Shown here piece by piece: positions 35,452 through 44,885 of a DNA stretch of 64,000 bases. Made by a program: the position numbers and the translations under genes. The notes under the pieces were generated by a model. It did no database searches. It was not told where the DNA came from and was given only the letters and a program-made list of their open reading frames with translations. This stretch comes from an uncultured Mucilaginibacter sp. (GTDB lineage: Bacteria > Bacteroidota > Bacteroidia > Sphingobacteriales > Sphingobacteriaceae), in the NCBI GenBank assembly GCA_903864275.1, contig CAIPFE010000015.1, forward strand, positions 1-64,000, given 5' to 3'. Numbering within the stretch: position 1 is the stretch's first letter; every line of letters starts with the position of its first letter.

Positions 35452-36381
35452 TCAATCCTTCAGCAAAGCCTCCATGCCCTGCTGCCTTGCGTGATTAATA
35501 TCTTCGACTGTTTTTAAAACACTTCCCAAGGTTTGGTTAAGGGCTTTTGCATTAACATCCCTGTAACCCAATACCATCAATGACTCTGCCCAGTCTATAG
35601 TTTCAGAAACACCAGGCGTTTTGGCTAATTTTAATTGCCTGAAATTTTGAACGCAGGTTACCACCTGGTGTAAAAGATGTTGTTCAATACCCGGCAACTT
35701 CTTTTTTACGATAGCCATTTCTTTTTCTAATTCCGGATAGTCTATCCATTGATACAGGCAGCGTCTTTTTAATGCATCGCTTAATTCGCGCGTGCGGTTT
35801 GATGTCAGGATTACAAACGGTTTATGGATAGCTTTGATCGTTCCGATCTCCGGGATGCTAATTTGAAAGGAAGACAGCAATTCTAGCAAAAAAGCTTCGA
35901 ACTCCTCATCCGAGCGGTCAATTTCATCAATTAATAAAACCGGCGACTTATCTGTAGCCGAAATAGACCGCAATAAAGGCCTCTTCAATAAATAATCGTT
36001 ACCGAAAATGTGCTTTTCTTTTTCTTCTACGGATAAGTCGCTTCCTTCCTGTAATTTTATTCCGAGCAGTTGTTTTTGATAGTTCCACTCGTATACCGAG
36101 GTATTAATGTCCAACCCCTCGTAACACTGCAAACGGATGAGATCGGTATGCAGCAGTTCAGCCAGCACCAAAGCCAGTTCCGTTTTGCCAATACCGGGCG
36201 GCCCTTCCAGTAAGATAGGCTTATGCAATTTCAATAGCAGGAAAAGGGCGGTAGCCAACTCTTCGTCGGCCAGGTAATTGTGTTCTTCCAATGCCCGGAT
36301 GATCGTGTTGGTATCTATTTCATTCGTTCGCCCGCCGGCGAAGAATGCAAAGGGAAAAGCGTTTTTGTTTGAATCTGCCAC
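35452..36381 (-). CDS. coxD: CoxD-like MoxR AAA+ ATPase
   Basis: This 309-residue ATPase of the MoxR class has Walker A GPPGIGKTE (about 59-67), Walker B VLLIDEIDR (about 147-155) and sensor 1 VILTSNRTRE. CoxD is required for sulfuration of the molybdenum site of CO dehydrogenase in Afipia carboxidovorans. The reading frame begins with GTG 36381, three bases after the coxG stop; no ATG is close. Its pairing with a VWA protein is the standard MoxR arrangement. Confidence 0.88.
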   Translation of the reverse strand: MADSNKNAFPFAFFAGGRTNEIDTNTIIRALEEHNYLADEELATALFLLLKLHKPILLEGPPGIGKTELALVLAELLHTDLIRLQCYEGLDINTSVYEWNYQKQLLGIKLQEGSDLSVEEKEKHIFGNDYLLKRPLLRSISATDKSPVLLIDEIDRSDEEFEAFLLELLSSFQISIPEIGTIKAIHKPFVILTSNRTRELSDALKRRCLYQWIDYPELEKEMAIVKKKLPGIEQHLLHQVVTCVQNFRQLKLAKTPGVSETIDWAESLMVLGYRDVNAKALNQTLGSVLKTVEDINHARQQGMEALLKD

Positions 36382-36384
36382 CGG

Positions 36385-36918
36385 TTATGATTTATTTCCT
36401 CCAAAAAGCCCCTTCACCATACTTCCAGCCATTGAACCGGCACTGAGCGTATTATCAAATTCTTTACCGTCAAGTAATGCTTTAAAATTATTCACAAATT
36501 GATCCAATACGCTGTTTGAAACATCAGTGATCAACCTGGATCCAAATTGGGCGAGCATACCGGTGATAGAAATGTCCATGGATACGGACACTTCGGTTAA
36601 GCCTGGGGTCTTTTCAATCAGGGTCCCCGCCATGTTCATTTCGGCATTGCCTTTTCCTTTGTCATCTACCCCCAAACCTTTTAACGCCATTTTCTTTGCC
36701 GAAGCATCCCGTTCTGTAAATGTAATTAATCCGTCATAGCCTGCTTTTACGGGGCCGAATTTTAATTTCACCGTTCCTTTAAAATTGTTTTCATCAACCT
36801 GTTCCGTAAGTTCAGCACCCGGCACACAATTTACAATTTTATACGGATCGGTCAGACTGCTCCAAACCTCATCTATTGGATGTTCAACCTCGAAAACTTT
36901 ATTTATCGACGTGGTCAT
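36385..36918 (-). CDS. coxG: CoxG-like SRPBCC protein
   Basis: This 177-residue protein is the carbon monoxide dehydrogenase subunit G type (SRPBCC/START-like fold): EVEHPIDEVWSSLTDP at the start, then CVPGAEL and KFGPVKAGYDG. CoxG is thought to tether CO dehydrogenase to the membrane or respiratory chain rather than form part of the enzyme. A Gly/Ser/Met-rich tail (about 158-177) may help membrane contact. It lies 98 bp after coxL across a strong hairpin. Confidence 0.87.
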   Translation of the reverse strand: MTTSINKVFEVEHPIDEVWSSLTDPYKIVNCVPGAELTEQVDENNFKGTVKLKFGPVKAGYDGLITFTERDASAKKMALKGLGVDDKGKGNAEMNMAGTLIEKTPGLTEVSVSMDISITGMLAQFGSRLITDVSNSVLDQFVNNFKALLDGKEFDNTLSAGSMAGSMVKGLFGGNKS

Positions 36919-36961
36919 TTTTTTCAGTTTAAACTATTAACAATAATAAATAAAATCAGCA

Positions 36962-36996
36962 CCTGTGTTATTATCTCTAATCAATAATAACACAGG
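36962..36996 (-). other. 13-bp perfect hairpin between coxL and coxG
   Basis: CCTGTGTTATTAT and ATAATAACACAGG flank a nine-base loop. No run of U follows on the minus strand, so it is more likely an RNA-processing or stability element that sets the ratio of coxL to the maturation genes than a terminator. Confidence 0.6.
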
Positions 36997-37016
36997 CGTT
37001 GAACAGAACTATACTT

Positions 37017-39383
37017 TTACACTACTCCCCTATCGTGCAGGGCTTTCCAAATTTTAAATGGTGTGATAGGAATCTCCATGTGGGTAATCCCATAAGGCGA
37101 CAGCGCATCAACAATTGCATTTGCGATAGCCGGCGGTGCTCCTACAGTGGGCGATTCGCCAACGCCTTTTGCGCCGATAGGATGGTGCGGAGATGGCGTT
37201 ACCACATGCCCGGTTTCCCAGCTTGGTGATTCTATCGCCGTCGGAACTAAATAATCCATTAATGTACCATTCAGGATATTCCCAGCTTCGTCGTAAAGCA
37301 GTTCTTCGTACATGGCAGGCGCTAATCCCTGTGTTAAACCGCCGTGTACCTGGCCCTGTACGATCATCGGGTTTATAATATGCCCGCAATCATCAATAGC
37401 AACAAAACGTTTAATATCAATTGCACCGGTTTCCTTATCGATCTCCACCACACAGATATATGCCCCGGATGGGAAGGTAAGGTTTGGCGGATCGTAATAG
37501 TGAGTTGCTTCAAAGCCTGCTTGCATCCCCTGCGGATGATTGGTATATGCGGCGAAAACAATTTCCTGTATAGTTTTCACTTTTTCAGGGGCTCCTTTTA
37601 CCGTGAATTTACCGGGCTCCCAATCCAGGTCTTCTTCACTTACTTCTAAAAGATAAGCGGCTATTTTGCGTGCTTTATCCACCAATTTGCGTGCTGCTAC
37701 CGCGGCGGCTGCGCCTGCGGTCGGGGTGCTTCTGCTGGCATAAGTTCCCAGGCCGTAAGGTGCGGTGTCAGTATCGCCTTCCTCCACCTGGATATTTTCA
37801 GCAGGTATGCCCAATACCTCGGCAATGATCTGTGCGTATGTGGTTTCGTGGCCCTGTCCCTGCGATTTTGTTCCAAAACGGGCAATGGCTTTACCTGTGG
37901 GGTGTACCCGTATCTCGGCGCTGTCAAACATTTTGATTCCCAAAATGTCGAAATCCTTTGATGGGCCTGCCCCTACTACTTCGGTAAAAGTGGAAATGCC
38001 TATTCCCATCAGCTTGCCTTCTTTGCGTTTTTGAACCTGTAGTTTACGCAGGCCATAATAGTCGACCACGTCCATCGCTTTTTGCAGGCCTGCGTGGTAA
38101 TCACCGCTATCATAAATCCATCCTGTTGGGGAATGCCATGGAAAATCTTCTTTTTTAATAAAATTTTGCATCCTCAATTCGGCAGGGTCCTTTTTTATTT
38201 CAAAGGCGAACCTGTCGGTAATGCGTTCAATGGCATGTACAGCCTCCGTTACCCGGAATGAGCAGCGGTAAGCTACGCCTCCCGGCGGTTTATTGGTGTA
38301 CACTGCATCGGCTTCCATATAAGTAGTCTGGTAATCATATGAGCCAGTACAAATTGAAAACATGCCCACCGGGTATTTGGAAGGGTTGGCGCTTGCGTCA
38401 GTATATCCGTGGTCTGCCAATACTTTAAACCTTGTGGCTAATATCTTACCATCTTTTGTGCCTGCCATTTCTGCCGTGATGTGATAATCGCGGGCAAAAG
38501 AATCGGCTTGCAGGTTTTCACTCCTGTCTTCTATCCATTTCACGGGTTTCCCAACCAGGAATGAAACAGCGATTGCAATTACATATCCCGGGTAAACCGG
38601 AACCTTACCGCCAAATCCTCCGCCAATATCCGGGGAAATTACCCTCACTTTTTCCTCCGTAAGGCCAACATGCCCGGCTACCAATGCTATAACCGTGCGT
38701 ATGGCATGCGGCGCCTGTGTTGTCATGTGCATGGTAAGATGATTATCTACTTTATGATAATCAGCCACGCAGCCGCAGGTTTCGATAGATGAAACATGGA
38801 TGCGGGGAATATGCATGTGTTCTTTTACCACCACATCAGCTTCGGCAAATACTTTGTCTGTTTTTTCCTTGTCGCCTGCTTCCCAATGCCAGATATGGTT
38901 ATCCTTTTTACCGGGCTTGTCTGTACGGAGTACAGGCGCATCAGGATCCAGCGCTTTGTGGGCATCTATCACGGGCTTCATTACCTCGTATTCAACCCTA
39001 ACGGCTTCCCTTCCGTCGCGTGCGGCATAACGGCTTGTAGCAATGACGGCTGCCACTTCCTGCGCCTGGTACATTACCGTATCAGTAGGCAATACCATTT
39101 GGGTGTCCGACATTAGGGTCGGCATCCAGTGAAGGCCGTATTTTTCCAGGTCCTTGCCCGTAACCACGGCTGCAACGCCCGGAACTTTTAAAGCAGCTTC
39201 TATATCTATATTTTTAATTTTCGCATAAGCATACGGGCTCCTTACAATATCCATATAGAGCATGCCGGGGAGTTTCAGGTCATCAATATAATTCCCTTTC
39301 CCCTGCAGAAAACGTCCGTCTTCTTTTCGCTTCATGGAGTGCCCCATGCCGCTGATCTCTTTTGAAGTTTTACACTGTATCAT
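37017..39383 (-). CDS. coxL: Aerobic CO dehydrogenase large subunit, form I
   Basis: This 788-residue molybdopterin-binding subunit carries AYRCSFR at residues 371-377 (38253-38273), the AYXCSFR signature of form I CoxL; Cys374 would hold the copper of the Mo-S-Cu site. Other blocks match: PDIGGGFGGKVPVYPGY (about 251-267), SFARDYH and KGVGESPTVG near the C-terminus with the active-site Glu. Form II and xanthine dehydrogenases lack this loop. It oxidises CO to CO2 in the cytoplasm and passes electrons via CoxS and CoxM. ATG 39383 is chosen over an upstream frame that runs into coxS. Confidence 0.93.
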   Translation of the reverse strand: MIQCKTSKEISGMGHSMKRKEDGRFLQGKGNYIDDLKLPGMLYMDIVRSPYAYAKIKNIDIEAALKVPGVAAVVTGKDLEKYGLHWMPTLMSDTQMVLPTDTVMYQAQEVAAVIATSRYAARDGREAVRVEYEVMKPVIDAHKALDPDAPVLRTDKPGKKDNHIWHWEAGDKEKTDKVFAEADVVVKEHMHIPRIHVSSIETCGCVADYHKVDNHLTMHMTTQAPHAIRTVIALVAGHVGLTEEKVRVISPDIGGGFGGKVPVYPGYVIAIAVSFLVGKPVKWIEDRSENLQADSFARDYHITAEMAGTKDGKILATRFKVLADHGYTDASANPSKYPVGMFSICTGSYDYQTTYMEADAVYTNKPPGGVAYRCSFRVTEAVHAIERITDRFAFEIKKDPAELRMQNFIKKEDFPWHSPTGWIYDSGDYHAGLQKAMDVVDYYGLRKLQVQKRKEGKLMGIGISTFTEVVGAGPSKDFDILGIKMFDSAEIRVHPTGKAIARFGTKSQGQGHETTYAQIIAEVLGIPAENIQVEEGDTDTAPYGLGTYASRSTPTAGAAAAVAARKLVDKARKIAAYLLEVSEEDLDWEPGKFTVKGAPEKVKTIQEIVFAAYTNHPQGMQAGFEATHYYDPPNLTFPSGAYICVVEIDKETGAIDIKRFVAIDDCGHIINPMIVQGQVHGGLTQGLAPAMYEELLYDEAGNILNGTLMDYLVPTAIESPSWETGHVVTPSPHHPIGAKGVGESPTVGAPPAIANAIVDALSPYGITHMEIPITPFKIWKALHDRGVV

Positions 39384-39408
39384 AATAGTGATTTGATAGT
39401 TATTAATG

Positions 39409-39912
39409 TTAAACAAACTGGGGTTCGGTGGAAGCCGGTTCCAGGCCCTGCATTGTTGCACTGGCATGCAGAATGGCTTTTACTATATTATTATACCCGG
39501 TGCAACGGCAAAGGTTACCCGAAATGCCCCACCTGATCTCTTCTTCGGTCGGGTTTGGGTTACTGGCCAGCAACTCTGTTGCCCGCATGATCATTCCAGG
39601 TGTGCAGAAACCGCAGTGAAGCCCGTGGTTTTGTTTAAACCCGTTCTGTAAAGGATTCAGCTGTCCTTCGGCACTTACACCCTCAATGGTTTCTAACGAA
39701 TGTCCGTTTGCCTGCACTGCCAAAATAGTACATGACTTTACCGACTTCCCATCCATTAAAATGGTGCAGGCGCCACAGCTGCTGGTATCGCACCCGATAT
39801 GGGTCCCCGTAAGGTTCAGATTTTCCCGTATCAGGTGAACCAAAAGCAGGCGCGGTTCAACGCTAACGGTATGTGCCTCGCCATTAACTGTTAATGATAT
39901 TTCCTTGTTCAT
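39409..39912 (-). CDS. coxS: CO dehydrogenase small subunit, [2Fe-2S] protein
   Basis: This 167-residue subunit holds two [2Fe-2S] centres: a plant-ferredoxin-like N-terminal site ([16 protein letters not shown] and a fourth Cys at VKSC, about 41-62) and a C-terminal site (GFCTPGM and CRCTGY). All eight cysteines are present. It relays electrons from the Mo-Cu site of CoxL to FAD in CoxM. The order coxM-coxS-coxL is that of CO dehydrogenase. Spacing is 38 bp after coxM and 25 bp before coxL. Confidence 0.93.
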   Translation of the reverse strand: MNKEISLTVNGEAHTVSVEPRLLLVHLIRENLNLTGTHIGCDTSSCGACTILMDGKSVKSCTILAVQANGHSLETIEGVSAEGQLNPLQNGFKQNHGLHCGFCTPGMIMRATELLASNPNPTEEEIRWGISGNLCRCTGYNNIVKAILHASATMQGLEPASTEPQFV

Positions 39913-39950
39913 ATTCTTTGAATTTAAATTGGTCGGGTTAAATATTTGAA

Positions 39951-40820
39951 TTAAGCTAAAGCCCTTTCGGTGGCTTTAATGATCATTCGTTTCAGCAACA
40001 CTGCAACCATGGCGCGTTTGTATTCGTCGCTGCCTCTTAAGTCGGTTGAAGGGTTGCAATCCTCGGCTGCGTATTTTGCAGCTTCTGCTATCGTCGCTTC
40101 GTTTATCGGTTTACCCAGCAAAGCAGCCTCTGATCGTTCGGCCCTTAGCGGGACAGGGTTTACATTGGTTAGCCCAATCCCAATGGCAGTGCAAATCCCT
40201 TTGCCATCAAGCGTGAGTTGAACGCCAACGCCTGCGGTAGCGTAATCGCCTACTTTGCGTTCCAATTTATGATACGCGCTGCCGGTACCGGAGGGGGGAA
40301 CAGGTATCTGAATCTCGGTCAATATTTCATTGGGTTGGATCGCAGTAGTATAAAATCCAAAGAAAAATTCATCGATAGGTACTATGCGCGCACCTGCAGA
40401 ACCGGTGATAACAACACTTGCCCTTAGCGCAAGCATTACCGCAGGCTGATCATTCGCCGCATCGCCATGCGCCAGGTTGCCCGCGACTGTCGCGCGGTTG
40501 CGCACCTGCGGATCGGCAATTTGCTTGGCAACATCGGCAAAAATCGGGAAATGCGTTTTCAGCAGGTCTGAATGTTCAACATCGGCCTCCCTTACAAGGG
40601 CCCCCAGTTTTACAAGCCCCGCCTCCTCTTTTATGTAATCCAAACCGGGAATGTTGTTGATGTCAATGATATATTCCGGCGAAGCAAAACGAAGCTTCAT
40701 CATCGGGATCAGGCTGTGTCCCCCTGAAAGGATCTTTGCATCTTCCCCGTACTTCTCCAAAAGGCCTATGGCATCTTGCAGCGTGGAAGGTGTTTCGTAC
40801 TCAAAACTTTGTGGAATCAT
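39951..40820 (-). CDS. coxM: CO dehydrogenase medium subunit, FAD-binding
   Basis: This 289-residue flavoprotein subunit has both FAD motifs of the family: [14 protein letters not shown] (about 31-44) and the [17 protein letters not shown] block (about 109-125). It takes electrons from CoxS and gives them to the quinone pool. It is the first gene of the operon, starting at ATG 40820; the promoter should lie in 40821-40918, where no clear Bacteroidota -7 box is visible. Confidence 0.92.
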   Translation of the reverse strand: MIPQSFEYETPSTLQDAIGLLEKYGEDAKILSGGHSLIPMMKLRFASPEYIIDINNIPGLDYIKEEAGLVKLGALVREADVEHSDLLKTHFPIFADVAKQIADPQVRNRATVAGNLAHGDAANDQPAVMLALRASVVITGSAGARIVPIDEFFFGFYTTAIQPNEILTEIQIPVPPSGTGSAYHKLERKVGDYATAGVGVQLTLDGKGICTAIGIGLTNVNPVPLRAERSEAALLGKPINEATIAEAAKYAAEDCNPSTDLRGSDEYKRAMVAVLLKRMIIKATERALA

Positions 40821-40918
40821 ACATTTAAATTTTGAAGTGAATATTCTGTGAGATTTCTTTCATTACTATTATTATCCTGGTTCAAAAAAAAGATATCTGT
40901 AGTGTACGCGCTTTGCTA

Positions 40919-41395
40919 TTAATTTGCAAAACCATTTATTTTCAATCGCTGAAAAAGTCTATCAGGTATACCACTGTAAACAAAAGTCGTTATCACCAAT
41001 AGCGCAGCGCCAAAATAGTAGCAGGCCATTGCATCTGACTTAGGTACTGCCGAACTTCCCGGGCTTAAGCTGATACATATCAGTAGCAAACCACATAGCG
41101 CGGCTACTATTGTCGGGATATAATACAGCCTCGCCCTGTTAGTAAATAGAATAAAGCCTGTTATTAAAATGCTAACAGCCAAAGCGATATAAGCCCTCCA
41201 ATCGGTGTTATCCGGGTGATGAATTACTAAAGCGGAGGTTCCGCAAATTGCAGCGACGCCCGAATAAGCGGCGATACAAAGCGGGCATTTAGGAATAAAA
41301 AAAATAATGAAGCCAAAGACGGACGAATACCTTCTTACAAAAGCCGGAATGCCTTTGTTTACTGTTTTTTCCGATGTTGAATGACAATTATTCAT
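40919..41395 (-). CDS. MerC-like small membrane protein
   Basis: This 158-residue protein has four hydrophobic segments and a PKCPLCIAAYSG motif in the first (about 35-46), resembling the CxxC of MerC-type proteins. MerC transports mercury or other thiophilic metals, but the resemblance is limited to the motif and topology. ATG 41395 is preferred to the preceding TTG. It lies directly upstream of the cox operon on the same strand, 98 bp away, with no evidence of cotranscription. Confidence 0.6.
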   Translation of the reverse strand: MNNCHSTSEKTVNKGIPAFVRRYSSVFGFIIFFIPKCPLCIAAYSGVAAICGTSALVIHHPDNTDWRAYIALAVSILITGFILFTNRARLYYIPTIVAALCGLLLICISLSPGSSAVPKSDAMACYYFGAALLVITTFVYSGIPDRLFQRLKINGFAN

Positions 41396-41573
41396 CAAAC
41401 AATCAATTAAAAAATTATCTGGTATTCGGTGCTAAAGGAGTCGGACGCTGTAATTGGTGAAACTAAGGTAACACATTTGAAAACATTTTCAAAAAACAAA
41501 TTATACAAGCAGAAATTTATTGTAAACTGCTTGAATTTATTGTCCAAGCCATTCGAAGGCCCTGAAATCTTCA

Positions 41574-41606
41574 CAAAAAAAGGCCCGGAAAAAGCTTCCC
41601 GGACCT
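41574..41606 (-). terminator. Terminator of the globin-like gene
   Basis: Read on the minus strand, AGGTCCGGGAAG pairs with TTTCCGGGCCT around a short loop and is followed by seven T. It lies about 30 bp after the stop codon at 41637. Confidence 0.8.
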
Positions 41607-41636
41607 CCAAACCAACAATAAACCTTTTCTTTTTAT

Positions 41637-42206
41637 TTACATCTGGACAACCTGGCTCCTTAACGTGCCTAAAAGTGCACCAACCGAATTTATCAGGTTG
41701 GCCGGAACTTTATTTTTCGTTGCGCCAGTTACAACATCCGAAATAAATGCATCAAAATCGGCATTTGCAACTTTTCCGTTGATACGGCTATTTACGGCGG
41801 GGTTATGCGCATCAGCCATGCTTAAACCAATGTAAATGTAATCTTTAGCGCCGGCCGCACCTGAAACAAATGTGGTCAGGTTTTCACTCAGATCGGTAAA
41901 ACCTGAAAGATTGCCTTTCGAAACTTCAGATAATAAAACCATAAAATGGCCATTAATCCTTGTGTCGCCTGCGATGACAAATATCGTGCTGTCGATAACT
42001 GAACGAACGGCTAAACGGCCCGTTTCGATCATGGCCCCCGGATAGGCAGGATCTGCCATCAGCTTGGTTCCACCTAAGGAGTCGTATAATGTCGCTTTTG
42101 TGGTAACCGGCGTGGGATTTGTTGAGGCTTTCTTACTGCATGATTCTATGATCAAAACCGTGAAGATCAGCGCTAATGCCAATGGTAAAAATGATAACTT
42201 TTTCAT
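41637..42206 (-). CDS. Lipoprotein with truncated-globin-like domain
   Basis: This 189-residue protein has a lipoprotein signal ending IIESC (Cys23). The mature part begins ATLYDSLGG (about 39-47), the opening of group 1 truncated globins, and later has GLSMADAHNP, similar to the globin E/F region. The proximal His, if AlaHis in ADAHNP serves, cannot be proved. It may bind haem in the periplasm. It is 12 bp after the HMA-like gene, so the two form an operon. Confidence 0.6.
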   Translation of the reverse strand: MKKLSFLPLALALIFTVLIIESCSKKASTNPTPVTTKATLYDSLGGTKLMADPAYPGAMIETGRLAVRSVIDSTIFVIAGDTRINGHFMVLLSEVSKGNLSGFTDLSENLTTFVSGAAGAKDYIYIGLSMADAHNPAVNSRINGKVANADFDAFISDVVTGATKNKVPANLINSVGALLGTLRSQVVQM

Positions 42207-42218
42207 AGGGACGTTTAA

Positions 42219-42641
42219 TTAAATTATTTTAGTGATTAATTTGTAGACTTTGTAAGTGTAGGAAGATGCCGCGACCGGGCAGCTGCTTTTTAAGTTAGCA
42301 GCATTGGGTACAATTCTTTCGGCTCTGAAAGGAAAATTTGCCTTGAAATTATTTACGATCTGATCCCCGGACGTTTTAACAGGGTAAAAAGTAAAAATTA
42401 CAATACTAGTTTGCGGGTTTACCAATACGTGGTCAACTCCTTTTTGATGGTACAGCCAGGCGGTGATTTTATTGGCATCGTCCTGGTTTAACTGTTGTTT
42501 AATGTCAATGCGGGCCATTACCCTGGTGTTAGCGTCAGGCGCTGGGCGGTACACAAAATAGATGTGAACGGCCAAAACGAACACAAGGAATAAAAAGGTT
42601 GCTGCGCCGTAGAGCAGGATTTTTTTGATTGTTTTTTTCAT
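42219..42641 (-). CDS. Membrane-anchored protein with HMA-like fold
   Basis: This 140-residue protein has one N-terminal membrane segment (about 8-30). Residues about 43-105 have the beta-alpha-beta pattern of heavy-metal-associated domains (ARIDIKQQLNQDDANKI, then GVDHVLVNPQTSIVIF), but without the CxxC of metal carriers. A lone SSCPVA (about 119-124) follows. It precedes the globin-like lipoprotein by 12 bp. Function unknown. Confidence 0.55.
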   Translation of the reverse strand: MKKTIKKILLYGAATFLFLVFVLAVHIYFVYRPAPDANTRVMARIDIKQQLNQDDANKITAWLYHQKGVDHVLVNPQTSIVIFTFYPVKTSGDQIVNNFKANFPFRAERIVPNAANLKSSCPVAASSYTYKVYKLITKII

Positions 42642-43091
42642 AGGTGTGGCTTTTAGTATTGTTAACAGAATTTATAAATCAGCAATTGCTAATATTTACA
42701 GTTCTGTTACAATTACGTAATGCCAGACCTATCCGGTTTTATAAAATCTCCATATAATTCAAATGGATCAGTATTTAACGTTAGAACATGATTTAAACCA
42801 CTGGTCAACAAGGTGTTCGCAATAATTAATTCAAACAAGGCATAACGGGCTTTTTCGTCATGAACGCGGCAATCGATCACACTTGAAGAGGTAATAGAAC
42901 AAGTATTGCGGTCGAAAATCCTTTCAACAGCCGTCGGAACAAATCGGAGGTTTAATAGGTATCGCAATTGAACGCAGAAACAGCCCCGGTCGACCCGGCG
43001 GGTTATACGCCGGGAGCTCCATTTTTAGAGAAAAATGGTTGTCCTTTTCCAGAGATTAGGTAATGGTGATTAGGTTGCACACTTTTAACCT
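42642..43091. other. 450-bp gap with one GC-rich hairpin
   Basis: No supported gene. A minus-strand frame at 42713-42967 starts with TTG and has no recognisable features. A 7-bp perfect inverted repeat, CCCGGCG-N7-CGCCGGG, at 42994-43014 stands out as GC-rich against its surroundings. Confidence 0.4.
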
Positions 43092-43346
43092 TTAGTTTTT
43101 TTCGTTGGTTTTAACGGCCTTGCTTACAGCTTTAGGTTCCTGTGCCGGCGCGGCATCAACCGGTTCAACTTTGATTTCTTTAGATATCTCTTTTGCTAAT
43201 TTTTTTGCGCTCCTGTTAATCTCTTTATCCAGTTTTGTGGATACATCGCCAAATTTGCCGGTTAAGGCTTTCAGTTCGGTTACCAGGCTCAATTTAATAT
43301 CATCTCTTATTTTTCTTCTAACAGACTTTACTTTATCTTTTTTCAT
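43092..43346 (-). CDS. Small Lys-rich hypothetical protein
   Basis: This 84-residue protein has a high proportion of Lys and Glu, with a predicted helix (about 10-58) and an Ala/Pro-rich tail. It starts at ATG 43346. No domain is recognised. Its composition suggests a nucleoid- or stress-associated coiled helix, but that is only a guess. It is monocistronic. Confidence 0.55.
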   Translation of the reverse strand: MKKDKVKSVRRKIRDDIKLSLVTELKALTGKFGDVSTKLDKEINRSAKKLAKEISKEIKVEPVDAAPAQEPKAVSKAVKTNEKN

Positions 43347-43480
43347 CGTAAAATGGTTTTATTCACGAAGTTATGTTATTTTAAAATAAAGTCAATATTA
43401 TTTTTATGTTAACAGATTTTATGATGTTAATTTTAATAAGAGTGAAATTGAGCTGACCAATTGCGAACCTATACAAAAAG

Positions 43481-44668
43481 CTATTTGGTTTTTGGCTTAT
43501 AAAAAAGATTAAAAACTCTTTTTGAAGCATTTATGACCCGGGTTTTATTTCGGCGAGCAACTGCTAAGCCATTTTTTGAACCGGAAAGCCCGCTGCCGGC
43601 AACTGTGGTCACTACGCCGGTAGGGCTAATCTTACGTATCATGTTATTATCTGAGTCAGCAACATAAACATTACCGGCAGCATCAACTGCAAGCCCTGCC
43701 GGTCCGTTAAAAGAAGCTGCGGTACCCGTACTATCGGCCGCGCCGCTTACACCGCTACCTGCCAGGGTGCTCACCACCCCAGCGGGGGTAATCTTACGAA
43801 TAAGGTTATTGACGCCATCGGAAACATACAGGTTACCGGCCTTATCTAAAGCAACGCTGTTAGGATAATAAAATGTAGCAGAACCGGCGGGCCCGTTGGC
43901 GGCGCCCTGTAACCCTGTCCCGGCATAAATGCTTATGGCGGCCGCCGGGTTTACTTTAAGTATCGTGTTATCGAGATAATTTGCCACGTATAAATTACCC
44001 GCGACATCCATTGCTATGCTGGTAGGGTTTTTAAAAGTAGGCACTTTTGAATTCAGTGTTGTGTCATTGGCAGCAAACGTGCTCACTACTCCTCCCGAGG
44101 TTATTTTTCGGATCGCATTGTTTCCCGCATCTGCCACATACAGGTTATCCGAGCCATCAACTGTTATTCCTGTTGGGGTAAAAAACGTAGAGGCCGTGTC
44201 AAGCCCGTTTACAAAGCCCGTTGAATCGCTGCCTGCAATGGTAGTTACTACCCCTGCGGAAGTAATTTCCCGGATCAGGTTATTGCCCGCATCAGCTACA
44301 AACAAATTCCCTGACGCATCTACAGTAATACCCGTTGGGCCGTTAAAAGAAGCCAGTATGCCTGTCGCGTTGATGTTACCATCGTTCCCACTGCCGGCCA
44401 ATGTGCTTACTACACCGGCTGGGGTTATTTTACGGATAAGGTTATTACCATAATCCGTCACATATAAATTACCCGCAGCATCTACGGCTATACCTGCGGG
44501 GCTGTTAAACGATGGAAGTGAATCAAGGGCGACTGCAGCACTGTCACTTCCGCTGACATTGACATAGGTGTGCGGAAAATCTTTTTTTGTGCAGGCTGTA
44601 ATAATGCATGCTATCGAAAATAGCAATAAGGCGGTATAAAATAATTGTTTTATGGCGAGGGGCTTCAA
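43481..44668 (-). CDS. NHL-repeat lipoprotein
   Basis: This 395-residue protein has a lipoprotein signal ending IITAC (Cys26) and about six NHL repeats of roughly 55 residues, each with a unit like GIAVDAAGNLYVTDYGNNLIRKI followed by GVVSTLAGSG (only its start is quoted here as pattern). They would form a beta-propeller. The start is a TTG at 44668, with no ATG available. The last 27 residues are basic and do not continue the repeats, which may reflect a frameshift after the last GSKNGLA. Confidence 0.8.
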   Translation of the reverse strand: MKPLAIKQLFYTALLLFSIACIITACTKKDFPHTYVNVSGSDSAAVALDSLPSFNSPAGIAVDAAGNLYVTDYGNNLIRKITPAGVVSTLAGSGNDGNINATGILASFNGPTGITVDASGNLFVADAGNNLIREITSAGVVTTIAGSDSTGFVNGLDTASTFFTPTGITVDGSDNLYVADAGNNAIRKITSGGVVSTFAANDTTLNSKVPTFKNPTSIAMDVAGNLYVANYLDNTILKVNPAAAISIYAGTGLQGAANGPAGSATFYYPNSVALDKAGNLYVSDGVNNLIRKITPAGVVSTLAGSGVSGAADSTGTAASFNGPAGLAVDAAGNVYVADSDNNMIRKISPTGVVTTVAGSGLSGSKNGLAVARRNKTRVINASKRVFNLFYKPKTK

Positions 44669-44885
44669 TTTATTAATAAAAATGGTTGTATTACAATTGT
44701 ACCAAATTTAATCATCATTAAATAATAATAACTACAACGATCAGAAATTTATTAAAATCCTGATTCCAAATGCATTATTTAACGGCAATTGGCATATCAA
44801 TATTATACAAAGCCGATTCCAGGCCGATATCCGTAATTGCCTTCACTTTAAATATGGATACTTAGCCCCGTTTTGAAACTAAATA

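Noticed and set aside
36962..36996. Rho-independent terminator of coxL
   Set aside because: Strong stem but no U run after it on the minus strand; downstream cox genes need to be transcribed.
37017..39383. Xanthine dehydrogenase or form II (AYXGAGR) enzyme
   Set aside because: The active-site loop is AYRCSFR and the operon has coxG, coxD and coxE, which favours form I CO dehydrogenase.
42713..42967. 84-residue frame on the minus strand
   Set aside because: TTG start, no recognisable motif, and located in a gap with unusual composition; not enough to call a gene.
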